Source: Alphaproteobacteria bacterium (lineage in GTDB: Bacteria > Pseudomonadota > Alphaproteobacteria > SHVZ01). From it: a stretch of 54,337 nt of DNA. Positions 16,605 through 25,590 of the stretch are shown here, in pieces. The notes under the pieces are model-generated. The model was given only the letters and a program-made list of their open reading frames with translations. It was not told the origin of the DNA and made no database searches. Numbering within the stretch: position 1 is the stretch's first letter; the number at the start of each line of letters is the position of its first letter. Position numbers and translations under genes: made by a program. The DNA lies in contig VGEH01000011.1 in NCBI GenBank assembly GCA_016869375.1, positions 1 to 54,337 on the forward strand. The letters are read 5' to 3'.

Positions 16605-17860
16605 GCGACTTCGTCTACAAGAGTGGCCGGCTTCACGCCGAAGGCGTCGATCTCGCGCGTATCGCCGAGACGGTCGGAACCCCGGTCTATGTCTATGCCG
16701 CCAGCGGCATCGAGCGGCGTTATCGCGAATATGCCGACGCGCTTGCCGGCACCGACGCGATGGTCTGTTACGCGATGAAGGCCAACGACAACCAGGCGGT
16801 CCTGAGCCTGCTCAAGAAGCTCGGTGCTGGCGCCGACACGGTTTCGGAAGGCGAGATCCGCCGCGCCCTCGCCGCAGGCTTCGATCCGAAGAAGATCGTC
16901 TACTCGGGCGTCGGCAAGTCGGCCGACGAGATGGCTTTCGCGCTCTCGGCGGGAATCGGCGAGTTCAACGTCGAGTCGGATCACGAGGTCGAGCTTCTGG
17001 CCGATGTCGCCCGCCAGATGGGCAAGCGCGCCAAGATCGCCGTCCGCATCAACCCCGACGTCGATCCGAAGACCCACGCCAAGATCACGACCGGTAAGAA
17101 GGGCAACAAGTTCGGCATCGACTTCGACCAGGCGATGGGCGTGTTCAAGCGCGCCGCCGCGCATCAATCGCTGGACCCGGTCGGCGTCGCGAGCCATATC
17201 GGCTCGCAGATCACCAGTCTCGACCCCTACCGGGCGGCCTTCGGGCGTATGGTCGATCTGGTCAAGGCGCTGCGCGCCGAGGACATCGCGATCAACGTGC
17301 TCGATGTCGGCGGCGGGCTCGGTGTCGGTTACACCGGCGAAGACCCGCCCTCGGTCGCCGACTATGTGAAGGTCGCGCGCGCCGCCGCGGCCGAGGTCGG
17401 CTGCAAGCTCGTGCTCGAGCCCGGGCGGCGGATCGTCGCCGAGTCGGGTGTGCTCCTGACGCGCGTGCTGTTCGTCAAGGAAGGCACGGCCAAGACCTTC
17501 GTCATCGTCGATGGCGCCATGAACGACCTCATTCGACCGACCCTCTACGAGGCCTACCACCCGATCGTCCCGGTCAAGGAGCCGGCTCCCGGCGCTGCCA
17601 AGCGGCCGGTCGACGTCGTTGGCCCGATCTGCGAATCGGGCGATTTCTTCGCCAAGGAAAGGGATTTAGCCCCGGTCGGTGCCGGTGACATTCTCGCGAT
17701 TACCCATGCAGGGGCCTATGGCGCGGTCATGGCATCCAGCTACAATGCGCGCAGGTTGACGCCGGAGGTGCTCGTTCGGGGCCAACAATTCTCGGTGGTT
17801 AGGCCCCGTCCGAGCTATGAGGAGCTAATTGGTCGCGACCGCGTTCCAGATTGGCTCTAG
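16601..17860 (+). CDS. lysA: Diaminopimelate decarboxylase
   Basis: The 419-residue PLP enzyme decarboxylates meso-diaminopimelate to lysine. VCYAMKANDN carries the Schiff-base lysine (K60); VDPKTHAKITTGKKGNKFG, the glycine-rich VLDVGGGLGVGY and GPICESGDFFA with the active-site cysteine are all present, as is the C-terminal HAGAYGAVMASSYNARRL. It overlaps the lipoprotein stop (ATGA), so argH, the lipoprotein and lysA form one operon. Confidence 0.96.
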   Translation: MSDFVYKSGRLHAEGVDLARIAETVGTPVYVYAASGIERRYREYADALAGTDAMVCYAMKANDNQAVLSLLKKLGAGADTVSEGEIRRALAAGFDPKKIVYSGVGKSADEMAFALSAGIGEFNVESDHEVELLADVARQMGKRAKIAVRINPDVDPKTHAKITTGKKGNKFGIDFDQAMGVFKRAAAHQSLDPVGVASHIGSQITSLDPYRAAFGRMVDLVKALRAEDIAINVLDVGGGLGVGYTGEDPPSVADYVKVARAAAAEVGCKLVLEPGRRIVAESGVLLTRVLFVKEGTAKTFVIVDGAMNDLIRPTLYEAYHPIVPVKEPAPGAAKRPVDVVGPICESGDFFAKERDLAPVGAGDILAITHAGAYGAVMASSYNARRLTPEVLVRGQQFSVVRPRPSYEELIGRDRVPDWL

Positions 17861-17920
17861 GAGCCGTTTCGAGGGCTCGTCGGACCGGCCGGCGAGAGCA
17901 GCCGTGAGGTGATGAGCCCG

Positions 17921-20533
17921 ATGGAAGAACGCACGCAGCCCAGCCTTCTCGATGCCGGCACCCGAGCGCGGGTCGCTCGACAGCTCGGCAGGGCTCGGGC
18001 CGCACTGTTCTGGGAGGGGCTCTGGCCCTCTCTCTGGCTGCCCGCCACGATCCTCGGCGTCTTCGTCGGGCTTTCGCTTCTCGACGTGCTGCCGCGCTTG
18101 CCCTCCTGGGCGCATGTCGCGGCGCTCGCGGTCTTCGCGCTTGCCTTTCTAATCTCGGCCTGGCGGGCCTTGTCGTCCTTGTCGCTTCCAGGAGACGCCG
18201 CGGCTCGGCGCCGGATCGAAGTCTCTAGCAATCTGACCCATCGTCCACTCTCCGGCATCGGCGACCAACTGGCGCTCGGTGCCAACGACCCGGTCAGCCA
18301 GGCGCTGTGGGAAGCGCATCGCCGTCGCCTTGCCCAGCGGATCGCCAGCCTGCGCGTCGGCTGGCCAGAGGCCGGCTGGGGCCGTGCCGATCCGCGCGGC
18401 ATCCGCTCCGCGGCCGCCCTGCTCCTCGTGATCGGTATCGGCGTGTCCTGGGGCGAGGGCTACGACCGCATGGCGCGTGCGCTGACGCCCGACTTTGCCG
18501 GTGCGAGCAGCGGGCCGGGCACGACGCTCGACCTCTGGGTCAATCCGCCCGCCTATACCGGCCGAGCCCCGATCTTCCTCGATGCCCGGCAGCAGCAGGC
18601 CGAGGCGCCAATCGAGATTCCTGTCCGCTCGACCGTACTGGCACAGGTCAACGGGCTGAAGGAGTCGCCTGGTCTTCTGGTCGACGATCAGCAAACCGCT
18701 TTCGAGAGCCTGGGACCGACGAGCCACCGGGCCAGCGTCGCCCTCGTCGAAGGCAGCAAGATCTCCGTCGTCGCGGGATCGAAGGAGCTCGGCTCCTGGC
18801 GCATCCAGGTGGTTCCCGACAATCCGCCGACTATCGCCTTCCGCCAGCCGCCGAGCCAAAGCGAGCGCGGCGCGCTTCGCATCGATTACGCGGCGACCGA
18901 CGACTACGGCGTCGAGTCGGTGGTGGCGCGTATCCGGCGGGTGGAGGAGGGCTCGACCGAGCTCGATGCCGAGGAGATGATCGAGCTTGCGCTCGCGCTT
19001 CCGGGGCTTGGGCTCAAAGAGGCCGCCAATGCGAGCTACCACGACCTGACCGCCCATCCCTGGGCCGGCCTTCAGGTCACGGCGACGCTGACCGCCACGG
19101 ACGCCATCGGCCAGACCGGCGAGAGCGAGGCGCAGAAGCTCGTGCTGCCGGAGCGTCGCTTCCGCCATCCGGTCGCACGCGCGATCGTCGAGGAACGCAA
19201 GAAGCTGGCGCAAGCCCCGACCACGAACCGCGCGGGCGTCATGCGCAGCCTCGCCGAGATCGCCTCGCGGCCCGGCACCTATGCCGACGACATCGTCGTG
19301 TTCCTGGCGCTGCGCTCGGCGATGAGCCGGCTGCGCCATGACGATTCCAAGGAGGGCCTGCAGTCGACGCTCCAGCTCCTGTGGGATACGGCGCTCAGGG
19401 TCGAGGATGGCGACGTCTCGATTGCGATGCGCGAGCTCCGCCAGGCGCAGCAGGCCCTCGAGGACGCGCTGGCCCGCAATGTCGAGGACCAGGAGCTGGC
19501 GCGTCTCATCGACGAGCTGCAGCGCGCGATCGACCGCTATCTCGAAGCGATGATGCGCCAGATGCAGGAGCAGCAGCGCAACGGCGATCAGCGCGAGATG
19601 CAGGCGCTGCCCCCCGGGACGCAGATGGTGGAGCGCCAGGATCTGCAGCGCATGCTCGACAAGGCGCGCGAGCTCGCGCGCTCCGGCAATCGCGACGCCG
19701 CCAAGCAACTGCTCTCTCAGCTGCGCGAGATGCTGGAGAATCTGCGCGGCGCCCAGCTCGGCCGCCCGAACGATCAGATGCAGCAGCAGATGCGCATGCT
19801 GCAGAACTTGCAAGACCTGGCCAAGCGCCAGCGTCAGCTCCTGGACGAAAGCCATCAGCGTCAGCAGGGCGAGGAAGGCCTGGAAGGGCAGCAAGGACAG
19901 CAGAGCCAGCAAGGGCAACGCGGTCAGCAGGGCCAGCGCGGCCAGCAGGGCCAGCAAGGGCAGCGCGGTCAACAGGGCCAGCGCGGCCAGCGCGGGCAAC
20001 CCGGCCAGGGACAGTTCGGCGAGAACGGCGAGCAGGCGGCGGACAGCCAGGATGCTCTTCGCCGGATGCTCGGGGACCTGATGCGCCAGATGGGCGAGAA
20101 CGGCGATATCCCCGGCGCCTTCGGGCGGGCCGAGCGTGCGATGCGCGATGCGACGGATGCGCTCCGCCGGCAGGGCTGGGGCGATGCCGTCGGTCCGCAG
20201 ACCGACGCGCTCGAGCAGCTCCAGCAGGGCGCCCAGCAGATGGCCGAGGAGATGGCGCGGCGCATGGAGGGCCAGGACCCGGGCGAAGGCGAGGGCATGG
20301 GTGAGCCTGCGCCTGGCCAGCCACGTCCCCAGGCCGACCGTCAGGGCCGCGATCCGCTCGGCCGTCCGACTCGGAACTCCGGCGGCATGAACCGGGGCCA
20401 TGTCGACATTCCAGAGGAAGCCGACATCCAGCGCTCGCGCGAGATCTTCGACGAACTTCGCCGGCGCTCCTCGGAACCGAATCGTCCGCAGATCGAGCGC
20501 GACTACATCGACCGGCTGCTGCGCCGCTTCTAA
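17921..20533 (+). CDS. DUF4175 (TIGR02302) family membrane protein
   Basis: An 870-residue protein of the TIGR02302/DUF4175 family typical of alphaproteobacteria. Two hydrophobic segments lie near the N-terminus (about 35-75) and a third near 160-175; a large, probably periplasmic, region follows, then Gln- and Arg-rich helices (LRQAQQALEDALARN, MMRQMQEQQRNGDQ) and a Gly-Gln-X tract. The C-terminus IERDYIDRLLRRF is the usual family ending. ATG 17921 is chosen for its nine-base spacing from GAGGTG; ATG 17912 is possible. Function is unknown; the place after lysA is conserved. Confidence 0.85.
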   Translation: MEERTQPSLLDAGTRARVARQLGRARAALFWEGLWPSLWLPATILGVFVGLSLLDVLPRLPSWAHVAALAVFALAFLISAWRALSSLSLPGDAAARRRIEVSSNLTHRPLSGIGDQLALGANDPVSQALWEAHRRRLAQRIASLRVGWPEAGWGRADPRGIRSAAALLLVIGIGVSWGEGYDRMARALTPDFAGASSGPGTTLDLWVNPPAYTGRAPIFLDARQQQAEAPIEIPVRSTVLAQVNGLKESPGLLVDDQQTAFESLGPTSHRASVALVEGSKISVVAGSKELGSWRIQVVPDNPPTIAFRQPPSQSERGALRIDYAATDDYGVESVVARIRRVEEGSTELDAEEMIELALALPGLGLKEAANASYHDLTAHPWAGLQVTATLTATDAIGQTGESEAQKLVLPERRFRHPVARAIVEERKKLAQAPTTNRAGVMRSLAEIASRPGTYADDIVVFLALRSAMSRLRHDDSKEGLQSTLQLLWDTALRVEDGDVSIAMRELRQAQQALEDALARNVEDQELARLIDELQRAIDRYLEAMMRQMQEQQRNGDQREMQALPPGTQMVERQDLQRMLDKARELARSGNRDAAKQLLSQLREMLENLRGAQLGRPNDQMQQQMRMLQNLQDLAKRQRQLLDESHQRQQGEEGLEGQQGQQSQQGQRGQQGQRGQQGQQGQRGQQGQRGQRGQPGQGQFGENGEQAADSQDALRRMLGDLMRQMGENGDIPGAFGRAERAMRDATDALRRQGWGDAVGPQTDALEQLQQGAQQMAEEMARRMEGQDPGEGEGMGEPAPGQPRPQADRQGRDPLGRPTRNSGGMNRGHVDIPEEADIQRSREIFDELRRRSSEPNRPQIERDYIDRLLRRF
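19877..20011 (+). repeat. Collagen-like Gly-X-Y tract with 45-bp duplication
   Basis: Fifteen successive triplets, almost all GQQ or GQR and ending GQP GQG, lie inside the DUF4175 gene. At DNA level a 45-base unit (19913-19957) recurs at 19958-20002 with few changes, so the tract has grown by unit duplication and may vary in length between strains. The triplet pattern resembles collagen, but the lack of Pro at most positions makes a stable triple helix uncertain. Confidence 0.85.
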
Positions 20534-20613
20534 GACTTGGCGTCGGCGCCGAAGCGCGCTATGCCCGCCGGCATGCGCCCGCGGCTCCCGAGCCATTTGC
20601 CGTCGTCTCGGTC

Positions 20614-21774
20614 ATGACGCTGATCGTCATCGATCCCGGCCTGCACATGGTCTTTGGCCATCATTACGAGTTGGATACGGCGATCCTCGAAGCCGCCGCA
20701 GCGTTCGGCGTCGAAGGCCACATCTTCGGCCATCGCACGGACAATCCGCACCTCAACAACCATCCGCAGGTGACGCCGTTCTTCGACGTGCTCACGCATC
20801 CGAGCACCAAGGATCCGATGCTGGTCGATCTCGATCGCTTCCAGATCCAGAACGAGCGGCTCTACGACGATCTCAAGCGCCTGTCGGACGTCATCGACAT
20901 CGAGCAATCCACCCTCTTCTACGCGACGGCGGACCACAACACGCTCACCGGTCTCGGGCGCTGGGTGGCGGAGTGGAAGGAGCGCCCGCGCCGGCTCTTC
21001 GTGCTTCTCCCCGGGCATTTCGTCTTCGCGATCCAGGGCGGAGGCGGGACCCTGGATCAGCTCTTCTACCGATATGGCTTCTCGAGATTCCCCGCCGGGG
21101 AGGATAGTCGCGTTCGCTTCCTGGCGCTGTCGGCGCGGCAGGCGCGCGAGTTCTCGATGATCGGTGGCAGGAACGTCGAGCACGCGCCCTATCCCGTCGG
21201 CGAGCTCGGCGGCCTGAACCCGTCTCCGCGGGCACCGTCTTCGGGCCGGCGCCGCGTCCTCGTCTGCGGCAGCAGTCGCGATTCCAAGGGCTTTGCGCTG
21301 CTGCCGGACGTGATCCGCCGTGTCAGCGCGAGGCGATCGGATGTCGAGTTCGTGGTTCAGTTCTCGCCGACCGAGGGCGCGACCCTGGATGCGATCGCTG
21401 CGTCGGGCGCCACCATCATCGACGGTTATCTCGATCGCAGCTCGTATCACGCGACGATCCGCTCGGCCGATGTGATGCTTCTGCCGTATCTCGGGTCCGG
21501 CTATCGTGCCGGAACCTCTGCCGTCTTCGCCGAAGCGCGCTGGTTTGGCATCCCCGTCGTCTCCGCCGTCGAGACCTCGATGGGCGACGAGATCGCCGCT
21601 GATCCGCGCATCGGCCTGGCGGTACGGCCGGAACCAGCAGTCGTCGCCGACGCCGTCGAGGCGATGCTGAATGCCTATCCGGCCCGTCGTCTGGCGGCGG
21701 AGGAGGCAGCAGATGGCTATCGCCAGAACAATGGCACCACGCGCTTCGCTGCAATGATGCTAGGCCGAAGCTAG
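20614..21774 (+). CDS. Glycosyltransferase, GT4-like
   Basis: The 386-residue protein has the GT-B arrangement: an N-terminal domain opening LIVIDPGLHMVFGHHYELD and a C-terminal domain with RRVLVCGSSRDSKGFALLPD, VMLLPYLGSGYRAGTSAVF and EARWFGIPVVSA, the last resembling the E-x7-E nucleotide-sugar region of GT4 enzymes. Donor and acceptor are unknown. It is monocistronic between the DUF4175 gene and a convergent zinc-ribbon gene. Confidence 0.7.
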   Translation: MTLIVIDPGLHMVFGHHYELDTAILEAAAAFGVEGHIFGHRTDNPHLNNHPQVTPFFDVLTHPSTKDPMLVDLDRFQIQNERLYDDLKRLSDVIDIEQSTLFYATADHNTLTGLGRWVAEWKERPRRLFVLLPGHFVFAIQGGGGTLDQLFYRYGFSRFPAGEDSRVRFLALSARQAREFSMIGGRNVEHAPYPVGELGGLNPSPRAPSSGRRRVLVCGSSRDSKGFALLPDVIRRVSARRSDVEFVVQFSPTEGATLDAIAASGATIIDGYLDRSSYHATIRSADVMLLPYLGSGYRAGTSAVFAEARWFGIPVVSAVETSMGDEIAADPRIGLAVRPEPAVVADAVEAMLNAYPARRLAAEEAADGYRQNNGTTRFAAMMLGRS

Positions 21775-21792
21775 GACCCCGACGGACGCGAC

Positions 21793-22470
21793 TCACCCGT
21801 TGGTGAAGGTCAGCGTCAGATCGACGGCCTCGGTCGACGGGTTGGCGAATTCGGTGCCGAACTTGACGAACTCGCCTGGGACGAGCTTCGCCGTGTCGGC
21901 CGAGAATACCCAGCTCTGGATCTCCTGACGGCGCGCGTCGCGGAGGCTCACCCGGAGCTTCGGCACATTCTTCACTTCCTGGGTCGGGTTGGCGATCGTA
22001 CCGGTGATGACGAGCACCGGGATACCTCCCTGGCTCATGCGCTCGGTCGCGACGTCATGCAGAACGAGGCCGGCGCCGGGAACCGGGACAGGCAGCCCGA
22101 CCATCTCGTAGAGCCGCGCCGACGGAGGCCATGCAGTGACGATGGTGCCGCGGCCGACAACGCCGCCGGCGAGCACCGCGACGATGAACAGGCCGAGCAG
22201 GATCCAGCCGATCGGCAGCTTCTTCTTCTCAGGCCGTCGGCGGAGCGCCGGCAGGTTGGAGCCGGCCCGAAGCGGCGGCGGCTCGATGTCCTCCGGCGGC
22301 GGATCGATGACGAGGTCCTCGAAGCGCTCCTGGGGCTCGGTTTCGACCGGCGGCGCTTCCTGGAACCAAGTCTCGCCACAGGCCGCGCACCGTACCCGAC
22401 GGCCGGCGGATCCGAGCGCAGTCGACGGGACGAGGTAGCGTTTGCCGCAGGCAGGACAGGTGAGAATCAA
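21793..22470 (-). CDS. MJ0042 zinc-ribbon / DUF3426 membrane protein
   Basis: The 225-residue protein begins with a zinc ribbon (CPACGKRY then CAACGETW), followed by a Pro/Glu-rich linker, one transmembrane helix (about 85-105) and a C-terminal DUF3426-like domain (GLVLHDVATER to the end). I start it at TTG 22470, which yields MILTCPACG, the normal opening of the family; the frame is open further upstream but adds unrelated residues. GGGGAG lies 11 bases before it. It is divergent from ftsE, a usual arrangement in alphaproteobacteria. Confidence 0.82.
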   Translation of the reverse strand: MILTCPACGKRYLVPSTALGSAGRRVRCAACGETWFQEAPPVETEPQERFEDLVIDPPPEDIEPPPLRAGSNLPALRRRPEKKKLPIGWILLGLFIVAVLAGGVVGRGTIVTAWPPSARLYEMVGLPVPVPGAGLVLHDVATERMSQGGIPVLVITGTIANPTQEVKNVPKLRVSLRDARRQEIQSWVFSADTAKLVPGEFVKFGTEFANPSTEAVDLTLTFTNG

Positions 22471-22670
22471 GCCGGGTCGGGCTCCCCGTTGGCGGATGAC
22501 GCCAAGCGCTGCCCATCTATAGGGTGCGCCACAGCCATTTTGCAAGGCGCCGCAGTCATTTGCGGGTGGGGACGGTCGCCTTTACGCGGCTTTGCGGCCC
22601 ATGCGATGGTGACGCCCTGGGGCGATCCCGACCGACGGATGGGTATCGCCGACGAAAGGGACGGGCGCGG

Positions 22671-23366
22671 TTGGTACGCTTCGAGGATGTGGTGGCGCGA
22701 TATGGCCGCGGGCCTGACGTGCTCTCGGGGCTTTCCTTCGAGCTGGCGCCGGGTTCTTTCCATTTCCTCACCGGCCCGTCCGGTGCCGGCAAGTCGACCC
22801 TGCTCAGGCTCCTTTATCTGGCGCTTAAGCCGGTCAGCGGCACGATCGAGCTGTTCGAGCGCGACGTCGCCCGCATTGCGCGGGACGAGCTGCCGGCGCT
22901 TCGCCGACGCATCGGCGTCGTCTTCCAGGATTTTCGGCTGATCGGGCATCTTTCGGCGCTGGACAACGTGGCGCTGCCGCTCAGGGTTGCCGGCGCCAAG
23001 GAGGGTCAGATCCGCGACCACGTCGCCGAGCTCCTTGCCTGGGTGGGCCTTGCCGATCACGTCAACGACCTGCCGACGACGCTCTCGGGCGGCCAGCAGC
23101 AGCGAATCGCCATCGCCCGCGCCGTGATCGGCCGGCCGAGCCTTCTCCTCGCCGACGAGCCGACCGGCAATGTCGATGACCGCATCGCGCTCCGCCTCAT
23201 GTACCTGTTCGAGGAGCTGAACAAGATGGGGACGACTGTGGTGATCGCCACCCACAATGACGGCCTGGTCGCCCGATTCCCGCATCCGCAGCTTCATCTC
23301 GAGGGCGGCCGGCTCTTCCGCGTTCCCGGCCGGCCTCGCGCCGAGAGGGCACGTGCCCGTGGTTAG
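22671..23366 (+). CDS. ftsE: Cell division ATP-binding protein FtsE
   Basis: A 231-residue ABC ATPase with Walker [14 protein letters not shown], signature [14 protein letters not shown] and Walker [13 protein letters not shown], in the FtsE subgroup. With FtsX it forms a type VII ABC complex that activates septal peptidoglycan hydrolases. TTG at 22671 gives [12 protein letters not shown], the usual opening; the earlier in-frame ATG would add 49 unrelated residues. It overlaps ftsX by eight bases. Confidence 0.92.
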   Translation: MVRFEDVVARYGRGPDVLSGLSFELAPGSFHFLTGPSGAGKSTLLRLLYLALKPVSGTIELFERDVARIARDELPALRRRIGVVFQDFRLIGHLSALDNVALPLRVAGAKEGQIRDHVAELLAWVGLADHVNDLPTTLSGGQQQRIAIARAVIGRPSLLLADEPTGNVDDRIALRLMYLFEELNKMGTTVVIATHNDGLVARFPHPQLHLEGGRLFRVPGRPRAERARARG

Positions 23367-24237
23367 GACCGGCCGCGACCTGCCGCTCGCCGGCGACGCA
23401 TCGGCCCGCTTCCTGCCCTGGGTCGCCGGCGCCATGGTGTTCCTGGCGGCACTCGCGCTCGCCGGTGCCATGCTTGCCCAGACCGTCGCGGCGCGCTGGC
23501 AGCAGGATCTCGCCGGCTCGCTCACGGTCGAGGTGCCGCCGAGGACGGGCGAAGTCATCGCCGAGCGCGAGCAGGCCGCCCTCGCGCTGCTCAAGGAGAC
23601 GAAGGGCATCGCCGACGCGGCGATCGTGCCGCGTGCGCGACTCGAGCGCCTGGTCGAGCCCTGGCTCGGCGCCGGAGCCCATGTGGCGGAGCTGCCGTTG
23701 CCGTCCCTGATCGAGGTGCGGCTGGCCGAGAACGCTGCCCTGAATTTCGGTGAGCTCGACAAGAAGCTCTCCGAGGCCGTGCCCGGGGCCAAGCTCGACG
23801 ACCATGCGCTCTGGCTCGCCGGCGTCGGCGCCGTGGTCCGCGCGGTCGAGGCGGTGGCGCTCGCCGTGGTCGCGCTGATCGCCGTCCTGTGCGCGGTCGC
23901 CGTCGGCTTCGCCGTCCGCACCGGCCTCGCCATCCATCGCGACGTAGTCGAGGTGCTGCATCTGATCGGCGCACGCAATTCCTATATCGCGCGCCAGTTC
24001 GCCGGCCATGCCTTCCGCACCACGCTCAAGGGCGGTGTGATCGGCTTGGCGGCAGCCGTGTCGCTGGTCGCGGCTCTCGCCGAAGGACGGGGCGCGCTCG
24101 GTCCGTTGCCGCTGCCCGAGGTGAGGCTGACGGCGATGGCCTGGACTGCGATCGCCGCGGTGCCCGTCGCGGCGGCGGTCTTCGCGCTGCTGGCCGCGCT
24201 CGCCACCGTGCATCGGCAGCTCAAGCGGATGCCGTGA
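23359..24237 (+). CDS. ftsX: Cell division protein FtsX
   Basis: The 292-residue membrane partner of FtsE. A short cytoplasmic N-terminus precedes the first transmembrane helix (about 20-42), then comes a periplasmic domain (about 43-150), then three helices, the second preceded by HRDVVEVLHLIGARNSYIARQF, the FtsX coupling region. GTG 23359 has better spacing from AGAGGG than GTG 23353. Its stop overlaps the ydcF-type gene start (GTGA). Confidence 0.9.
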   Translation: MVRTGRDLPLAGDASARFLPWVAGAMVFLAALALAGAMLAQTVAARWQQDLAGSLTVEVPPRTGEVIAEREQAALALLKETKGIADAAIVPRARLERLVEPWLGAGAHVAELPLPSLIEVRLAENAALNFGELDKKLSEAVPGAKLDDHALWLAGVGAVVRAVEAVALAVVALIAVLCAVAVGFAVRTGLAIHRDVVEVLHLIGARNSYIARQFAGHAFRTTLKGGVIGLAAAVSLVAALAEGRGALGPLPLPEVRLTAMAWTAIAAVPVAAAVFALLAALATVHRQLKRMP

Positions 24238-24881
24238 GGCTGAGCTTTCGACAGCGCCGGGACGGAAAGCGGCGATGGCCGATGCTCGCTTTCGGTGCCG
24301 CTGCCGTCTCCGCCTGGGGGATGGGGCTCTCCTGGTTCGCGGGCGAGATGCCGCTGGCGGCACCGGCCGACATGCAGCCGATCGATGCCGTCGTGGTGCT
24401 GACGGGCGGCAGCCGCCGCCTCGGCGCCGGACTTGAGATTCTCGCGCGCGGCGATGCCAAGAAGCTCCTGGTCTCGGGCGTGCATCCCGACGTGGTCAAG
24501 GCCGAGATCGCTGGCGCCGACCGTCGCCTGCAGGTGCTGGCCGAGTGCTGCCTGGAACTCGGCTACGAGGCGACCGACACGGTCGGCAACGCGCAGGAAG
24601 CGGCACGCTGGATGCGGCGCGAGACCTTCACCTCGCTCGCGCTGGTGACCGCCACCTATCACATGCCGCGCAGCCTGGCCGAGTTCCGCCAGGCCTTGCC
24701 GGACGCGCATATCGTCGCCTATCCGGTCTTCCCGGATAACTTCAAGCGCGAGGAATGGTGGCGCTGGCCGGGATCGGCGGCGCTGGTGCTTGCCGAGTAT
24801 CACAAATACATGCTCGCCCGCCTTCGCTTCGGCCTCGCCGAGATCGTGGGGGCGCGTGTCGATGCGGAGGCCTTGTCGTGA
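24234..24881 (+). CDS. YdcF-family (DUF218) protein
   Basis: The 215-residue protein has one N-terminal transmembrane helix and a DUF218/YdcF domain: PIDAVVVLTGGSRRLGAGLE, KLLVSGVHPD and ALVTATYHMPRSLAEFRQA, the family's conserved blocks. Relatives include SanA and ElyC, linked to envelope integrity and lipid-carrier metabolism. It starts at GTG 24234 and ends in a GTGA overlap with plsC, so its role is probably in envelope growth alongside FtsEX. Confidence 0.85.
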   Translation: MRLSFRQRRDGKRRWPMLAFGAAAVSAWGMGLSWFAGEMPLAAPADMQPIDAVVVLTGGSRRLGAGLEILARGDAKKLLVSGVHPDVVKAEIAGADRRLQVLAECCLELGYEATDTVGNAQEAARWMRRETFTSLALVTATYHMPRSLAEFRQALPDAHIVAYPVFPDNFKREEWWRWPGSAALVLAEYHKYMLARLRFGLAEIVGARVDAEALS

Positions 24882-25588
24882 TCTGGATCCGCTCGGCTCT
24901 CTTCAATGCGACCTTCTTCGCCTGGACGACCGTGGCGGTGCTGGTGGCGGTGCCGCTCCTGGCGATGCCGCAGCGCGCGATGGTGGCCTACGCGCGAACC
25001 TGGGCGCGGAGCGTGCTGCTTCTGCTCCGGCTGATCTGCGGGCTCGGCTATCGCGTCGTCGGCAGCGAGCGCGTGCCGGAAGGCGGGGCGATCATCGCCA
25101 GCAAGCACCAATCGGCCTGGGATACGATCGCGTTCTTCGCCGTGTTCGGCCGCCCCGTCTACATCCTCAAGCGCGAGCTCCTGTGGGTTCCGCTGTTCGG
25201 CTGGTGCCTGCTCAAATCGGGCATGATCCCGGTCGACCGCAAGGGCAAGGCCGCGGCGATGCGCAACGTGATGGCGCGGGCGGGCGAGGCGCTCGCGAGT
25301 GGACGTCCGATCGTGATCTTCCCCCAGGGGACGCGGGTGCCACCGGGCGAGAAGCGTCCCTATCAGCCGGGAGTGGTCGGTCTCTACGGCCAGCTCAAGG
25401 CGACCGTGGTGCCGGTTGCGCTCGACTCGGGACGCTTCTGGGCGCGCCGCGCCTTCATCAAGCGGCCCGGCACGATCACGCTCGAATTCCTGGAGCCGAT
25501 CCCGCCCGGCCTGCCGCGGGCCAAGGCTCAGCGCCTGATCGAGGAGCGCATCGAGGCCGCATCCGACCGTCTGCTGGCGGGCGGCTGA
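24878..25588 (+). CDS. plsC: 1-acyl-sn-glycerol-3-phosphate acyltransferase
   Basis: The 236-residue enzyme makes phosphatidic acid from lysophosphatidic acid. An N-terminal membrane helix precedes the catalytic HX4D motif KHQSAWDT (H77, D82); the acceptor-binding motif reads FPQGTR where PEGTR is usual, a common variant. GTG at 24878 overlaps the ydcF-type stop. It ends two bases before the convergent DUF445 gene. Confidence 0.9.
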   Translation: MIWIRSALFNATFFAWTTVAVLVAVPLLAMPQRAMVAYARTWARSVLLLLRLICGLGYRVVGSERVPEGGAIIASKHQSAWDTIAFFAVFGRPVYILKRELLWVPLFGWCLLKSGMIPVDRKGKAAAMRNVMARAGEALASGRPIVIFPQGTRVPPGEKRPYQPGVVGLYGQLKATVVPVALDSGRFWARRAFIKRPGTITLEFLEPIPPGLPRAKAQRLIEERIEAASDRLLAGG

Positions 25589-25590
25589 CC

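Noticed and set aside
18149..20596. An 815-codon open frame on the strand opposite the DUF4175 gene
   Set aside because: It mirrors the codon pattern of the real gene, is Leu/Ala/Arg-rich without any domain, and comes from high GC plus the GlnGly-rich repeats. Long antisense frames are expected here.
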